Numbered from the stretch's first letter, positions 31,813-40,899 are shown. The stretch is 52,577 bases of DNA from GCA-2861595 sp035526335 (GCA_035526335.1 DATLCN010000023.1:1-52577); one strand, 5' to 3'. The notes: generated by a model not told the origin, from the letters alone. A program made the numbers and translations.

Positions 31813-32608
31813 CGCTCGCCCCCCCACCGCCGAAACCGCCGCCTCCGCCCCCGCCGAAACCGCCGCCTCCGCCCCCCCGACCGCCGCCGAAGCCGCCGCC
31901 GCCGAATCCGCCTCCCCAGAAGATGGGTGTGCCGAAACCACTCCCAAAGCCGCCTCGGCCCCGCCGGCGCCCTCCTCCCAGGATGGCGAGTCCGAACATG
32001 GGCAGCACGAACAACAACGGGAACGGAAAGCCTCCACCGCCCGATCCGCCGTCACCCTCAGGTCGTGCCGGCAAGGGCCCGACCTCGGTGTCCCCCAGCT
32101 CCCTGCGGATGCCGATGGTCCCCTCCACCACTGCTCCGCCGAGATCACCCTGTCTCAATAGAGGGACGAGCCGGTCCCGGATCCGGCCCGACTGCAGGTC
32201 GGTGAGGCTGCCCTCCAGCCCCCGCCCGACCTCGATGCGCAGCTTCCGGTCCTTGGTGGCGATAAGGAGCAGCACCCCGTTGTCTTTGCCCTTCTGGCCG
32301 AGTCCCCAGGCCCGAGCCAGATCGATCGAGTAGTCCTCGAAGGAACGCCCCCCGGTCGTGCGGACGACGGCCACGGCCACCTGGTTGCCCGACCGCTTCT
32401 GGTAGTCGTCGAGGGCCCCGTTGACCTGGGCCTCGACCTCGTCGGGAACCTCGCCGGCCGCATCGACCACAGGGGCTGTGAACTTCGGAAGATCACCGGC
32501 GGGGAAGGCGGGCTCTGCCCCGAGGAGCCCCGTGGCCGTGATCATGACGGTCGTCATGGCCACGCCCGCCACCGCCAGCGGGACGCCCCGCCAACGGCTT
32601 CCAGTCAC
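31802..32608 (-). CDS. TPM-domain membrane protein with glycine-rich tail (YgcG-like)
   Basis: 268 residues from GTG 32606-32608 (GTGA overlap with the LemA stop). Signal or anchor segment at about 9-32, a TPM domain at about 40-175 (ALDDYQKRSGNQVAVAVVRT, then DNGVLLLIATKDRKLRIEVG), a membrane segment (FPFPLLFVLPMFGLAILGGG) and a Gly-rich tail ending in GASGGW. TPM/YgcG proteins are regularly paired with LemA and are linked to membrane or photosystem-type repair in other organisms. The tail may be exposed. Confidence 0.8.
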   Translation of the reverse strand: MTGSRWRGVPLAVAGVAMTTVMITATGLLGAEPAFPAGDLPKFTAPVVDAAGEVPDEVEAQVNGALDDYQKRSGNQVAVAVVRTTGGRSFEDYSIDLARAWGLGQKGKDNGVLLLIATKDRKLRIEVGRGLEGSLTDLQSGRIRDRLVPLLRQGDLGGAVVEGTIGIRRELGDTEVGPLPARPEGDGGSGGGGFPFPLLFVLPMFGLAILGGGRRRGRGGFGSGFGTPIFWGGGFGGGGFGGGRGGGGGGFGGGGGGGFGGGGASGGW

Positions 32609-33231
32609 CGCAGTGTGGTCGGCGGCGTGGTGGGACTGTTGCCCAGGTCGACCTGCGGTGCTTCCCGGGCCCCGACGTTCGCCGCGAACAACGGCTTCTT
32701 GTCGAAGCCGAAGATACCGGCCACCAAACTGCGGGGGAAGCGGCGGATGTGCACGTTGTAGGTCGTCGCCGCGCCGTTGTAGTCGCGGCGGGCCTGCGCC
32801 ACCCGGTTCTCCGTGCCTTCGATCTGAGTTTGGAGGTCCCGGACGTTCTCGCTGCTGCGCAGCTGCGGAAAGTTCTCGACTATGGCGAGCAGCCGGCCTA
32901 GTCCGGACTCGATCTGGTTCGAGGCGGCGAACTTCTGCTCGGGGTTCGTGGCGCCCGAGTACGCGGCCCGGGCCCTTGCCAGCTCACCGAAGACCGCCTG
33001 CTCCTGGTTGAGGATTCCCTTTACCGCGCCGACCAGGTTCGGGATCAGGTCGTTACGCCGCTGCAACTGGGCATCGAGGTCGGCGAACGACTGATCGACG
33101 GCACCCTCCCGGTCGACGATCCCGTTGTAGGAGCCGATGAGGGGAAGTACGACGACGAGAAGCACCCCCACGAGTACCGCCACGGGAATGAACCAACGCC
33201 TCGAGCGGAGCGACGAGAGTGACGCGGTCAT
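32605..33231 (-). CDS. LemA family protein
   Basis: 208 residues from ATG 33229-33231. N-terminal transmembrane segment (FIPVAVLVGVLLVVVLPLIG) followed by the LemA signature SFADLDAQLQRRNDLIPNLV, then NFPQLRSSENVRDLQTQIEG, RRDYNGAATTYNVHIRRFP and GFDKKPLFAANVGAREAPQV. The bulk is a helical bundle outside the membrane anchor. Its exact role is unknown in the family. It is the first gene of the operon with two TPM proteins, coupled by a GTGA overlap. Confidence 0.9.
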   Translation of the reverse strand: MTASLSSLRSRRWFIPVAVLVGVLLVVVLPLIGSYNGIVDREGAVDQSFADLDAQLQRRNDLIPNLVGAVKGILNQEQAVFGELARARAAYSGATNPEQKFAASNQIESGLGRLLAIVENFPQLRSSENVRDLQTQIEGTENRVAQARRDYNGAATTYNVHIRRFPRSLVAGIFGFDKKPLFAANVGAREAPQVDLGNSPTTPPTTLR

Positions 33232-33330
33232 CGCGTCACCGTACCAGCGGTCGTTGACCCTCCTGCCGGTTGAGCGCCGCAGCCAACGGGTAGCTCATAG
33301 GTTCGAACCGCGTGAACAGGAGGATTGAAA

Positions 33331-33549
33331 ATGGGTGATCAGACACCGCAGGGTGAGCCGCTGGAGCATTCCATCTGGGATGGCGCCGGCAACGAGATCA
33401 AGGTCGTGACCACGGTCGACGACGAGGGCCGTCCGAGCGAGGGCACCGGCAAGACGAGGGAGGAGGCGCTGGCCGATGCCAAGAAGCCGGGCCAGCTCCT
33501 CGGTCACGGATTCGACACCGATCCCAAGACGAGCCCATACAAGCATTGA
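33331..33549 (+). CDS. Small hypothetical protein
   Basis: 72 residues from ATG 33331, with a strong aggagg site just upstream. It is acidic and soluble: LEHSIWDGAGNEIKVVTTVD, then GKTREEALADAKKPGQLLGH. No family is recognised. It stands alone between the LemA operon and tRNA-Gly. Confidence 0.6.
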   Translation: MGDQTPQGEPLEHSIWDGAGNEIKVVTTVDDEGRPSEGTGKTREEALADAKKPGQLLGHGFDTDPKTSPYKH

Positions 33550-33636
33550 CCGAGAGGCTCCCGGGGGGACGGGATCGCCACCCGGTGGATGACTCCCCCT
33601 TTTAAGGAATGAGGATCTGATTCTGTCGGGTGGATT

Positions 33637-33712
33637 TGGAGCGGACGACGGGATTCGAACCCGCGACCTCAACCTTGGCAAGGTTGCGCTCTACCAACTG
33701 AGCCACGTCCGC
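33637..33712 (-). tRNA. tRNA-Gly (GCC)
   Basis: On the minus strand the acceptor GCGGACG pairs with CGTCCGC. The D-arm is GCTCAGTTGGTAGAGC, the anticodon loop CTTGCCAAG (anticodon GCC), and the T-arm CGGGTTCGAATCCCG. The discriminator is U, followed by an encoded CCA (33637-33639). No integration relic is seen beside it. Confidence 0.93.
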
Positions 33713-33728
33713 GACCTGCCTGACGTTA

Positions 33729-35135
33729 TCAGCGCCGCCCGGGCCTCACGGCCTCCCTCGTCAGCTCCTCCAGGGCGAGGGCGAGGTCGGCGGTGATGCG
33801 GCAGGGCTCGGCCACTGCGTCTCGGTCGACGACCACTCCCACGTGCATGCTGCTGCCGTAGGTCATGACGGTGACGTTGAGGGCGACGCTGTCCAGCACC
33901 GGACCCAGGGGGTACAGCTCGGTGACCCGAGCGCCGGCGAGGAACAGGGGCGCCTTCGGGCCGGGCACGTTCGAGATGATCACGTTGAACGCCGGCGGCA
34001 GTGCCCCGCCGACCAGCCGCGAACCTAGACGGGCGGCGGGCACGGCCAGCGCCGGTATGGCGAGCCCGGCCCACTCCGAAAGGAGATCACGCTGGATCAT
34101 CCGGTCCTGGGCCCTCGCTTGCGCGGCGCCGGCGGCGATGGCCCGGACACGGGCAGCCGCTCCTTCGACCTGGGAGGCGAGGGAGACCAGCATGGGCGAG
34201 ATGAGATTTCCGGAGCTGGGCTGGTCCCGCGCTCCTCGCAGCGAGAGAGGAACGAGGGCCACCAGCTCGCCGTCGGGCTTCTCGTCACGGTCGGCGAAAT
34301 AAGAGCACAGAGCCTCCGAGCACAGCGCCAGCACAACGTCGTTGGCCGTGGCTCCGAACGCGGCCGCCACGGCCTTGATGTCCGCCATCGGGAGCCTGCT
34401 CCACGCCACCCGTCGCCACGGGCCGATGCGCACGTTCAGAGACGTCCGGGGAGCGGTGAAGGGTGACGGAGGGGGCGGTGTCTCCGAGGCGGCGTTCCGG
34501 CGGCGCAGGCCCATGACCGTGGCCACCGTCCGCTGCACCGCCGCCATGAGCCGGTCCGAGCCGGGCAGAGCGGCGACGGCATCGCCGATCAACTGCGCCT
34601 CCGACGGTTCCGAGTCCCGCGGTGCCCCTTCCTCGGCCGAATGTTCCCGCGCCGGCGCCGGTTCCCCGTCCAGAAGCTTGCCGAGGAGCTCGCTGCCGGA
34701 AATCCCGTCCAGCGCCGAGTGGTGGGCCTTGATGACCACGGCCGCCAGACCGTTTGCCAGACCCTCTATCACGTGCATCTCCCACAGCGGGCGGCTCCGG
34801 TCGAGTGGCCGCCCCATCACCTCGGCCACCACTTCGGCCAGCTCCTCCACCCCCCCGGGTTTTGGAAGCGCGGCGCGACGGATGTGAAAGCTGAAGTCCA
34901 CCTCGGGGACATCGGCCCAGAGCGGGTGGTTGATGCCGAAGGGGACGCGCACCAGGCGCCGGCGGAAGGGCGGCACCAAGGGCAGGCGCTCTCCGACGAG
35001 CTCGCGCACCCGCCCGACCGACCACCCACCTTCGGCCCCGGCAGGATCGACGATGAGAAGCGACGCCACGTGCATGTGGTTGGTGGCGCTCTCAAGCGCG
35101 AGGAAAGCGGCGTCGAATCCGGCCAGGCGCTCCAC
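33729..35135 (-). CDS. Wax ester synthase/diacylglycerol acyltransferase (WS/DGAT)
   Basis: 468 residues from ATG 35133-35135. The catalytic HHxxxDG motif is in IKAHHSALDGISGSELL (138-144). Other family blocks are FRRRLVRVPFGINHPLWAD, GRPLDRSRPLWEMHVIEGL, GATANDVVLALCSEAL and FNVIISNVPGPKAPLFLAGA (the PLW and NVPGP motifs). It transfers acyl-CoA to fatty alcohols or diacylglycerol for storage lipids, as in mycobacteria. It is followed closely upstream by the glycosylase gene on the same strand (6 bases), possibly one transcript. Confidence 0.92.
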   Translation of the reverse strand: MERLAGFDAAFLALESATNHMHVASLLIVDPAGAEGGWSVGRVRELVGERLPLVPPFRRRLVRVPFGINHPLWADVPEVDFSFHIRRAALPKPGGVEELAEVVAEVMGRPLDRSRPLWEMHVIEGLANGLAAVVIKAHHSALDGISGSELLGKLLDGEPAPAREHSAEEGAPRDSEPSEAQLIGDAVAALPGSDRLMAAVQRTVATVMGLRRRNAASETPPPPSPFTAPRTSLNVRIGPWRRVAWSRLPMADIKAVAAAFGATANDVVLALCSEALCSYFADRDEKPDGELVALVPLSLRGARDQPSSGNLISPMLVSLASQVEGAAARVRAIAAGAAQARAQDRMIQRDLLSEWAGLAIPALAVPAARLGSRLVGGALPPAFNVIISNVPGPKAPLFLAGARVTELYPLGPVLDSVALNVTVMTYGSSMHVGVVVDRDAVAEPCRITADLALALEELTREAVRPGRR

Positions 35136-35141
35136 CAGCCG

Positions 35142-36029
35142 CTACTTGAGCAGGCGCGAGAGGCGCCGGTCGGCGAGCAACTTCCCGCCGGTCTGGCAGG
35201 TCGGGCAGTACTGGAGCGACTTGGTGGCGAAGGCGACCTGGCGGACGGTGTCACCACATTCGGGGCAGGGCCGGCCGGCACGGCCGTGCACCCGCATCCC
35301 GCTGCGCTTCTCGTCCTTGAGGCCGGCGGCGGAAAGGCCGATACTCCGCTCCACCGCGTCCCGTAGCACCCCCACCAGAGCCTGGTGCAGCCGGGCCACC
35401 TCCTCGTCGTTCAGCCGGTCGGCCGCCTTGAACGGCGACAGCCGGGCCACGTGCAGCGCCTCGTCGGAATACGCGTTCCCCACTCCAGCCAGGACCGACT
35501 GCGTGGTGAGCGCACTCTTCAGTTGCCCGCCGTGCTCACGCAGGAGCGTGCCCAGGACAACGGCACCGAACGCCGTGTCCAGCGGATCAGGGCCGAGCCG
35601 GGCCATCGGCTCGACCTCCTCAGGATCCCGCACCACCCATGCGGCCAGCCGCTTCTCGGTTCCCGCCTCGGTGACGTCGAAGCCGCTCCCGGCATGGAGC
35701 CCGACCCGTAGCGCCAAAGGGCCCTTACCCGGCCGGGCCACCTTCTCGGGAAGCGACTCGCTCCAGCGCACCCATCCCCCGCGGGCCAGGTGCAGGGCCA
35801 GCCAGATTCTGCCGGCTCCGCCCCCGCCGGCACCCGCCCTGGTCTCCATGAGGAGGAATTTGCCCTTCCTCGACCAGCCGGCGACGGTGGCGCCGACAAG
35901 GGCCGACAGCGGCGGGTCGAAGGTCTTCAGTGCCGAGAACGACGCCAGCTCAGCCCGCTGGACGGTGCCGCCCCTGCTCTTGCCGTCGAGGAAGCGCGTC
36001 AGCGCCTCCACCTCGGGAAGCTCCGGCAC
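35142..36029 (-). CDS. Formamidopyrimidine-DNA glycosylase/endonuclease VIII family protein
   Basis: 295 residues from ATG 36027-36029. The processed N-terminus PELPEVEALTRF supplies the catalytic Pro2/Glu3. Lys in RKGKFLLMET and the helix-two-turn-helix LTTQSVLAGVGNAYSDEALH follow. The C-terminal zinc finger is CPECGDTVRQVAFATKSLQY with CPTCQTGG. It removes oxidised bases and nicks the strand. Several paralogues are usual in actinobacteria, so whether this is MutM, Nei or a divergent Fpg cannot be fixed. It lies 9 bases downstream of dut. Confidence 0.9.
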   Translation of the reverse strand: MPELPEVEALTRFLDGKSRGGTVQRAELASFSALKTFDPPLSALVGATVAGWSRKGKFLLMETRAGAGGGGAGRIWLALHLARGGWVRWSESLPEKVARPGKGPLALRVGLHAGSGFDVTEAGTEKRLAAWVVRDPEEVEPMARLGPDPLDTAFGAVVLGTLLREHGGQLKSALTTQSVLAGVGNAYSDEALHVARLSPFKAADRLNDEEVARLHQALVGVLRDAVERSIGLSAAGLKDEKRSGMRVHGRAGRPCPECGDTVRQVAFATKSLQYCPTCQTGGKLLADRRLSRLLK

Positions 36030-36038
36030 GCCGGCTCC

Positions 36039-36476
36039 TCAGGCTCCCGTGGATCCGAAGCCGGCGGGACCGCGGCCACCATCGGGTAGCTCGTCGCTGA
36101 TCACGAAGTCGGCCTCCTCGATGCGCTGGATCACGAGCTGGGCCACCCGGTCGCCCCGACGCACGTGGTACGCCTGGTGCGGGTCGGTGTTGACAAGCAG
36201 CACCTTCAACTCGTCCCGGTAGCCGGCATCGATCAGCCCAGGCGTATTGAGGCAGGTGACACCGTGGCGGAGAGCCAGCCCACTGCGGGGCTGGACGAAG
36301 CCGGCATAGCCGACCGGGATGGCGACGGCGACACCAGTGGCCACCAGCGCCCTGCCACCGGCGGGAGGGAGCGTGTGGTCCTCCCGGGCACTCAGGTCGG
36401 CGCCGGCATCGCCCGGCCTGGCGTAGGACGGAAGAGGCAGGTCGGGGTCGAGACGCACGATCGGGACCTGCAGCAC
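36039..36476 (-). CDS. dut: dUTP diphosphatase
   Basis: 145 residues from ATG 36474-36476. All five trimeric dUTPase motifs are present: RPGDAGADLSA (I), PRSGLALRHGV (II), GLIDAGYRDELKVLLVNT (III), RGDRVAQLVIQR (IV) and GPAGFGSTGA (V). It hydrolyses dUTP to dUMP and pyrophosphate, preventing uracil incorporation. This fits its place beside a base-excision glycosylase. It is divergent from orn with only 24 bases between starts, so both promoters must overlap the opposing genes. Confidence 0.95.
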   Translation of the reverse strand: MLQVPIVRLDPDLPLPSYARPGDAGADLSAREDHTLPPAGGRALVATGVAVAIPVGYAGFVQPRSGLALRHGVTCLNTPGLIDAGYRDELKVLLVNTDPHQAYHVRRGDRVAQLVIQRIEEADFVISDELPDGGRGPAGFGSTGA

Positions 36477-36500
36477 ACCCGCAGCCTACGATCCCCGGGG

Positions 36501-37034
36501 ATGGCACTGGCCTGGATGGACCTGGAGATGACCGGCCTGGACGCCGACACCTGCGCCATCGTGGAGATCGCCACCCTCATAACCGACGACGATCTCGCGG
36601 TGGTGGCTGAGGGGCCCGACCTCGTGGTGGCGTGTGCACCTGAGCGGCTTGTGGCCATGGAGGATGTGGTGCGGAAGATGCACACCAGGAGTGGGCTGCT
36701 GCCGGCCATCGAAGCGTCGACCACGACCCTCGAGGAAGCGGCCGCGGCCACGCTCGACTTCCTCAAGAAGCACGTGGAGGCGCCGCGCACGGTGCCGCTG
36801 TGCGGCAATTCCATAGGCACGGACCGGCGCTTCCTGGCCGCCCACATGCCCCAGGTGGACGAGTGGCTTCACTACCGGTCCATCGACGTGTCCACGGTGA
36901 AGGAGCTGTGCCGGCGTTGGTACCCGGCGGAGTTCGCCAAAGCCCCCCAGAAACAGGGGGGTCACCGCGCCCTGGACGACATCCGCGAGAGCATCGAGGA
37001 GCTGCGCTACTACCGCTCGGCGGTGTTCCGCTGA
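36501..37034 (+). CDS. orn: Oligoribonuclease
   Basis: 177 residues from ATG 36501. DEDDh exonuclease motifs: LAWMDLEMTGLDADT (Asp7, Glu9), PLCGNSIGTDRRFL (second Asp) and GHRALDDIRESIEELRYY (His/Asp). Length and motif spacing are typical of Orn, which degrades 2-5 nt RNA and finishes pGpG turnover downstream of c-di-GMP phosphodiesterases. It could therefore act downstream of the HD-GYP enzyme at 18.3 kb. Confidence 0.95.
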   Translation: MALAWMDLEMTGLDADTCAIVEIATLITDDDLAVVAEGPDLVVACAPERLVAMEDVVRKMHTRSGLLPAIEASTTTLEEAAAATLDFLKKHVEAPRTVPLCGNSIGTDRRFLAAHMPQVDEWLHYRSIDVSTVKELCRRWYPAEFAKAPQKQGGHRALDDIRESIEELRYYRSAVFR

Positions 37035-37072
37035 CAGCCGGCCGCGCCTCCAGGTACTTCGACGGCCGGTCG

Positions 37073-38176
37073 ATGCCTGACACCGCCATCTCGAAGCTGC
37101 TGTCGCGGGCGGCGCAGGAGATCGACGAGGGGATCCTGCCCTCGTGCCAGGTGGCGCTGGCCCGGGACGGGGAGCTGATCACCTTCGAGGCCTTCGGTGG
37201 CGCCACGACCGAGACCCGCTATTCCGTCTTCTCCGCCACAAAGCCGATCGTCGCCAGTGCGGCCTGGATCCTGGTCGGCGAGGGGCTCCTCGACGTGAGC
37301 CGGCGTGTAGGTGACTACGTTCCCGAGTTCGCCACCAACGGGAAGGAGGTCGTGACGGTCGAGCAGCTGATGCTGCACACCTCGGGATTCCCCCACGCCA
37401 GCATGCTGCCCCCGGAATGGTCGACACGCGAGGGGCGTCTGCGCATGCTCGCCAGCTGGGAGCTGTCCTTCGAGCCGGGTTCCGCCTTCGAGTACCACCC
37501 CACGTCCGCCCACTGGGTGCTGGCCGAGATCATCGAGCGGCTGGGCGGGATGGATTTCCGTGACTTCGTCCAGGAGAGGGTCACCGACCCGGTGGGTCTT
37601 CCCCGGCGGGTCCTGGGGATCGGCCCCGAAGATGGCGACGACATCGCTCCGGTCGAGATGCGCGGTGACCTGCCGTCGGGCGACGAGCTGGAAGCCGCAC
37701 TGGGCGTTCGGGAGCTGGAGGTGGGCGAGGTGACCACCGACGCCCTGCTCGCTCTGAACCTGCCGGAAGTCCGGGAGCTCGGGCTGCCGGGCGCCGGCGG
37801 GGTGATGCGGGCCGCCGATCTGGCGCTGTTCTACCAGGCGCTCCTCCACAACCCGAAGGGGATCTGGGACGACGAGGTGCTCCGGGACGCGACGGGCAAT
37901 GTCCGCAACCGCCTTCCCGACAAGCTCTTCAAGCTGCCGGCCAACCGCACCCTCGGTCTGACCCAGGCCGGCGACGACGGCTTCGCCTTCCTGCGCGGCT
38001 TCGGCTCCACCGCGTCCGGGCGCTCCTTCGGCCATGGCGGCGCGGGTGGCCAGATCGCGTGGGCTGACCCCGTCAGCGGGCTGTCGTTCTCCTATGTCAC
38101 CAACGGCATCGACGCCAACGTCATCCGCCAGGCCAAGCGAGGCATCGAACTGTCCACCTTCGCCGGCGCCTGCTGA
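37073..38176 (+). CDS. Beta-lactamase-fold serine hydrolase (class C/esterase type)
   Basis: 367 residues from ATG 37073; upstream in-frame codons are not protein-like. Catalytic SxxK is in YSVFSATKPIVASAAWIL (Ser54, Lys57). The Tyr motif region is FEYHPTSAHWVLAEIIER, and HGGAGGQIAWADP replaces KTG. The lack of a signal peptide argues for a cytoplasmic esterase or peptidase rather than a true beta-lactamase. It is 38 bases downstream of orn, same strand. Confidence 0.85.
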   Translation: MPDTAISKLLSRAAQEIDEGILPSCQVALARDGELITFEAFGGATTETRYSVFSATKPIVASAAWILVGEGLLDVSRRVGDYVPEFATNGKEVVTVEQLMLHTSGFPHASMLPPEWSTREGRLRMLASWELSFEPGSAFEYHPTSAHWVLAEIIERLGGMDFRDFVQERVTDPVGLPRRVLGIGPEDGDDIAPVEMRGDLPSGDELEAALGVRELEVGEVTTDALLALNLPEVRELGLPGAGGVMRAADLALFYQALLHNPKGIWDDEVLRDATGNVRNRLPDKLFKLPANRTLGLTQAGDDGFAFLRGFGSTASGRSFGHGGAGGQIAWADPVSGLSFSYVTNGIDANVIRQAKRGIELSTFAGAC

Positions 38177-38231
38177 GCCCTACCACCAGCGCCGGGCCCT
38201 GCTCGACCTTTTGGAGCGCGAGGGCTCTCGT

Positions 38232-39053
38232 TCAGCCCGCGTCGAGGGCGACGCGGAACTCGGCCACCGCCGCGCCGACCTCGTCGGGCCCGGCCCCGTC
38301 GAGCACCCGGCGCATCAGGGCGGAAGCCACGATGACCCCGTCGGCCTCGGCACAGGCTTCGACCGCCTGCGCCGGCGTCGACACGCCGAAACCGATGAGC
38401 ACGGGCTTGTCGGTGAGCGCCTTGAGCCGCTTGCCGATCAGCGCGGCGGAGCCGGGCAGCGCACCGCGCTCGCCGGTGATGCCCATGACGCTGACGCCGT
38501 AGACGAATCCCCGCGACCGCTCACAGATGGCCCCGAGGCGGTCATCGGGGGTGACGGGCGCGGCGAGCAGCACGGTCTCCACGCCCTCGGAGATGGCCGC
38601 CTTCGACCAGGGCTCCAGCTCCTCCAGAGGGAGGTCGGGCACGATGGCTCCGGCCACGCCGCTGTTGTCCAGAGAAGCGGCGAAGCGGCGGTGTCCCGTA
38701 CGGAAGACGATGTTGTAGTAGGTCATCGCCACCAGCGGGACGTCGACGTCGGCGTCGCGCAGGGCGGTGAGGATGGCGGTCGGGGTCGCTCCCTCGTCCA
38801 GGGCCCGCTGGGAGGCGGCCTGGATGGTGGCCCCGTCCATCGCCGGGTCTGAGAAGGGGATCCCGACCTCCACCGCGTCAGCGCCGGCCGCAGCCATGGC
38901 CTCGAGCACCTCCACCCAACGAGGGCCGAGACCGCCGGTGACGTAGGGCACGAGGAGCTTGTGACCGGCCTCTCGCCGAGCGCGCAGTCTCGTCTCCAGC
39001 GGCCCGGGCCTCGGGCCGCTCCCCGCGGGGGGACGGCCCGCTCGCGGCGTCAA
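38232..39053 (-). CDS. trpA: Tryptophan synthase alpha chain
   Basis: 273 residues from TTG 39051-39053, overlapping the trpB stop (GGTTGA); no ATG or GTG is available upstream without deep overlap. TIM-barrel motifs: LVPYVTGGLGPRWVEVLEAM, ADAVEVGIPFSDPAMDGATI (catalytic Glu), AGAIVPDLPLEELEPW (catalytic Asp) and PVLIGFGVSTPAQAVEACA. It cleaves indole-3-glycerol phosphate. The N-terminus has an extra Pro/Gly/Arg-rich stretch of about 20 residues before LETRLRARREAGHK, so true initiation may be slightly downstream. Confidence 0.93.
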   Translation of the reverse strand: MTPRAGRPPAGSGPRPGPLETRLRARREAGHKLLVPYVTGGLGPRWVEVLEAMAAAGADAVEVGIPFSDPAMDGATIQAASQRALDEGATPTAILTALRDADVDVPLVAMTYYNIVFRTGHRRFAASLDNSGVAGAIVPDLPLEELEPWSKAAISEGVETVLLAAPVTPDDRLGAICERSRGFVYGVSVMGITGERGALPGSAALIGKRLKALTDKPVLIGFGVSTPAQAVEACAEADGVIVASALMRRVLDGAGPDEVGAAVAEFRVALDAG

Positions 39054-40237
39054 CCGAGGATCTCCATCACCTGTTGGACGTCCTTGTCGCCACGCCCCGA
39101 CATGGTGATCATGACTGTGGAACCGGCCGGCAGCTCCTCGGTGCCGGCGGCCCTCGCCACCCAGGCCACGGCATGGGCCGGCTCGAGGGCAGGGATGATC
39201 CCTTCGGTGGTCGCCAGCAGGCGGAGCGCGGCGAGGACCTCGGTGTCGTCGGCCGCGACATAACGGGCCCGACCGGTGGCAGCCAGATGGGCGTGCTCCG
39301 GCCCGACTCCCGGATAGTCCAAGCCGGCCGAAATGGAGTGGGCCTCCAGCACCTGGCCCTCCTCGTCCTGGAGAAGGTGCGACATCGAGCCGTGCAGCAC
39401 GCCTGGGATGCCGCGTCCGATGGCGGCGCCACCGGCGGGTTCCACTCCGATGAGCTTGGTTTCGGTGTCCACGAAACCGGCGAAGGTGCCGGCGGCGTTG
39501 GAACCGCCACCCACACAGGCCACGACGTAGTCGGGGTCGGCGCCGCCCAGGAAGGAACGACACTGCTCGCGCGCCTCCTCCCCCACCACCCGCTGGAGCT
39601 CCCGGACCAACCATGGATACGGATGCGGCCCCGTCACCGAACCCAGGCAGTAGTAAGTGGTCTCCACCGTGGCCACCCAGTCCCGGAGGGCCTCGTTGAT
39701 GGCGTCCTTGAGAGTCCGACTGCCGGAGGTCACGGTGCGCACCTGGGCGCCCAGCAGCTTCATGCGGAACACGTTGAGAGCTTGGCGGGCGACGTCCACC
39801 TCACCCATGAAGATGACGCACTCCAACCCGAACATGGCACAGGCGGTGGCTGTGGCCACACCGTGCTGGCCGGCGCCGGTCTCGGCTATGACCCTCGACT
39901 TGCCCATACGGCGGGCCAGCAACGCCTGGCCCACCACGTTGTTGATCTTGTGCGAGCCGGTGTGGGCCAGGTCCTCGCGCTTGAGCAGGACGCGGACACC
40001 GATTCGCTCCGACAGCCGGGGGCAGTCGGTGACCGGCGTCGGCCGGCCCCCGTACTCCTTCAGGATCCGCCCGTACTCCGCGTGAAAGGCGGGATCCGCC
40101 CACGCGTTTCGGAACTCACGATCGAGCTGCTGGCATGCCGGCACGAGCGATTCGGGCATGAAGCAACCACCGAAAGCACCGAAGCGCCCGTCGTCACCGG
40201 GATCGGGCATCAGGCTGCGTACTTCGTCCAGCGCCAT
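39050..40237 (-). CDS. trpB: Tryptophan synthase beta chain
   Basis: 395 residues from ATG 40235-40237. The PLP lysine is in REDLAHTGSHKINN (Lys97). Others are AETGAGQHGVATATACAM, the glycine-rich phosphate loop CVGGGSNAAGTF and the catalytic ETKLIGVEPAGG region. It condenses indole and serine. It starts one base after trpF and overlaps trpA by four bases, so the four trp genes are a compact operon. Confidence 0.96.
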   Translation of the reverse strand: MALDEVRSLMPDPGDDGRFGAFGGCFMPESLVPACQQLDREFRNAWADPAFHAEYGRILKEYGGRPTPVTDCPRLSERIGVRVLLKREDLAHTGSHKINNVVGQALLARRMGKSRVIAETGAGQHGVATATACAMFGLECVIFMGEVDVARQALNVFRMKLLGAQVRTVTSGSRTLKDAINEALRDWVATVETTYYCLGSVTGPHPYPWLVRELQRVVGEEAREQCRSFLGGADPDYVVACVGGGSNAAGTFAGFVDTETKLIGVEPAGGAAIGRGIPGVLHGSMSHLLQDEEGQVLEAHSISAGLDYPGVGPEHAHLAATGRARYVAADDTEVLAALRLLATTEGIIPALEPAHAVAWVARAAGTEELPAGSTVMITMSGRGDKDVQQVMEILG

Positions 40238-40238
40238 C

Positions 40239-40895
40239 TCAGCTCTCCTCCTGCCAGTCGAAGGGACCCTCGCCCTCGCCCTCGTACGCAGGTGTCGCCG
40301 CCGCTCGCGCCGCAGCCACGAAGGCCCGCAACTTGACCGCGTCCTTCCGCCCGGGCTCCGACTCGACGCCGGTCACCACGTCGACGCCCCACGGCCTCAC
40401 CTGCGCGATGGCATCGGCGACGTTGTCGGGATCGAGGCCGCCGGCCATCAACAGGCGGGTCCCCGGCGGCACCCCGTCGGCCAGGCGCCAGTCGAACACC
40501 TGCCCTGATCCCGGAGACGGGGCATCGATCATCACCACCTGGGCGCCGTAGTCCTTAGCAGTGGGAATGGCGGGGTCGCCGGCGACAAAGGCCTTTATGA
40601 CCATCGGGACCCGCTCGACCACGAAGCGGACCCCTTCGGCCGGCTCGCGGCCGTGCAGCTGGGCCGCCCGCAGCCCGATGCCGTTGACCACCTTGACCAC
40701 CTGCTCGGGCGACTGGTTGCGGAACACACCCACGGTGACCACCTCGGGTGGGAGCCGGCGCAGGATGTCGCGCACCGCCGGCACGGCCACCTGTCGGGGC
40801 GAGGGGGCGAAGATGAAACCGACGGCGTCCGCACCCATGGCAACGGCCAGTAGGGCGTCCTCCTCGCTGGTGGTACCGCAGATCTTCACGAACAT
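40239..40895 (-). CDS. trpF: Phosphoribosylanthranilate isomerase
   Basis: 218 residues from ATG 40893-40895. Motifs KICGTTSEEDALLAVAMGAD (catalytic Cys), VGVFRNQSPEQV, AAQLHGREPAE, VVMIDAPSPGSGQVFDW (catalytic Asp) and LMAGGLDPDNV, VDVVTGVESEPGRKD. Many actinobacteria lack trpF and use the dual isomerase PriA, so a dedicated enzyme in the operon is worth noting. A short acidic C-terminal extension (YEGEGEGPFDWQEES) is present. Confidence 0.95.
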   Translation of the reverse strand: MFVKICGTTSEEDALLAVAMGADAVGFIFAPSPRQVAVPAVRDILRRLPPEVVTVGVFRNQSPEQVVKVVNGIGLRAAQLHGREPAEGVRFVVERVPMVIKAFVAGDPAIPTAKDYGAQVVMIDAPSPGSGQVFDWRLADGVPPGTRLLMAGGLDPDNVADAIAQVRPWGVDVVTGVESEPGRKDAVKLRAFVAAARAAATPAYEGEGEGPFDWQEES

Positions 40896-40899
40896 GTGT

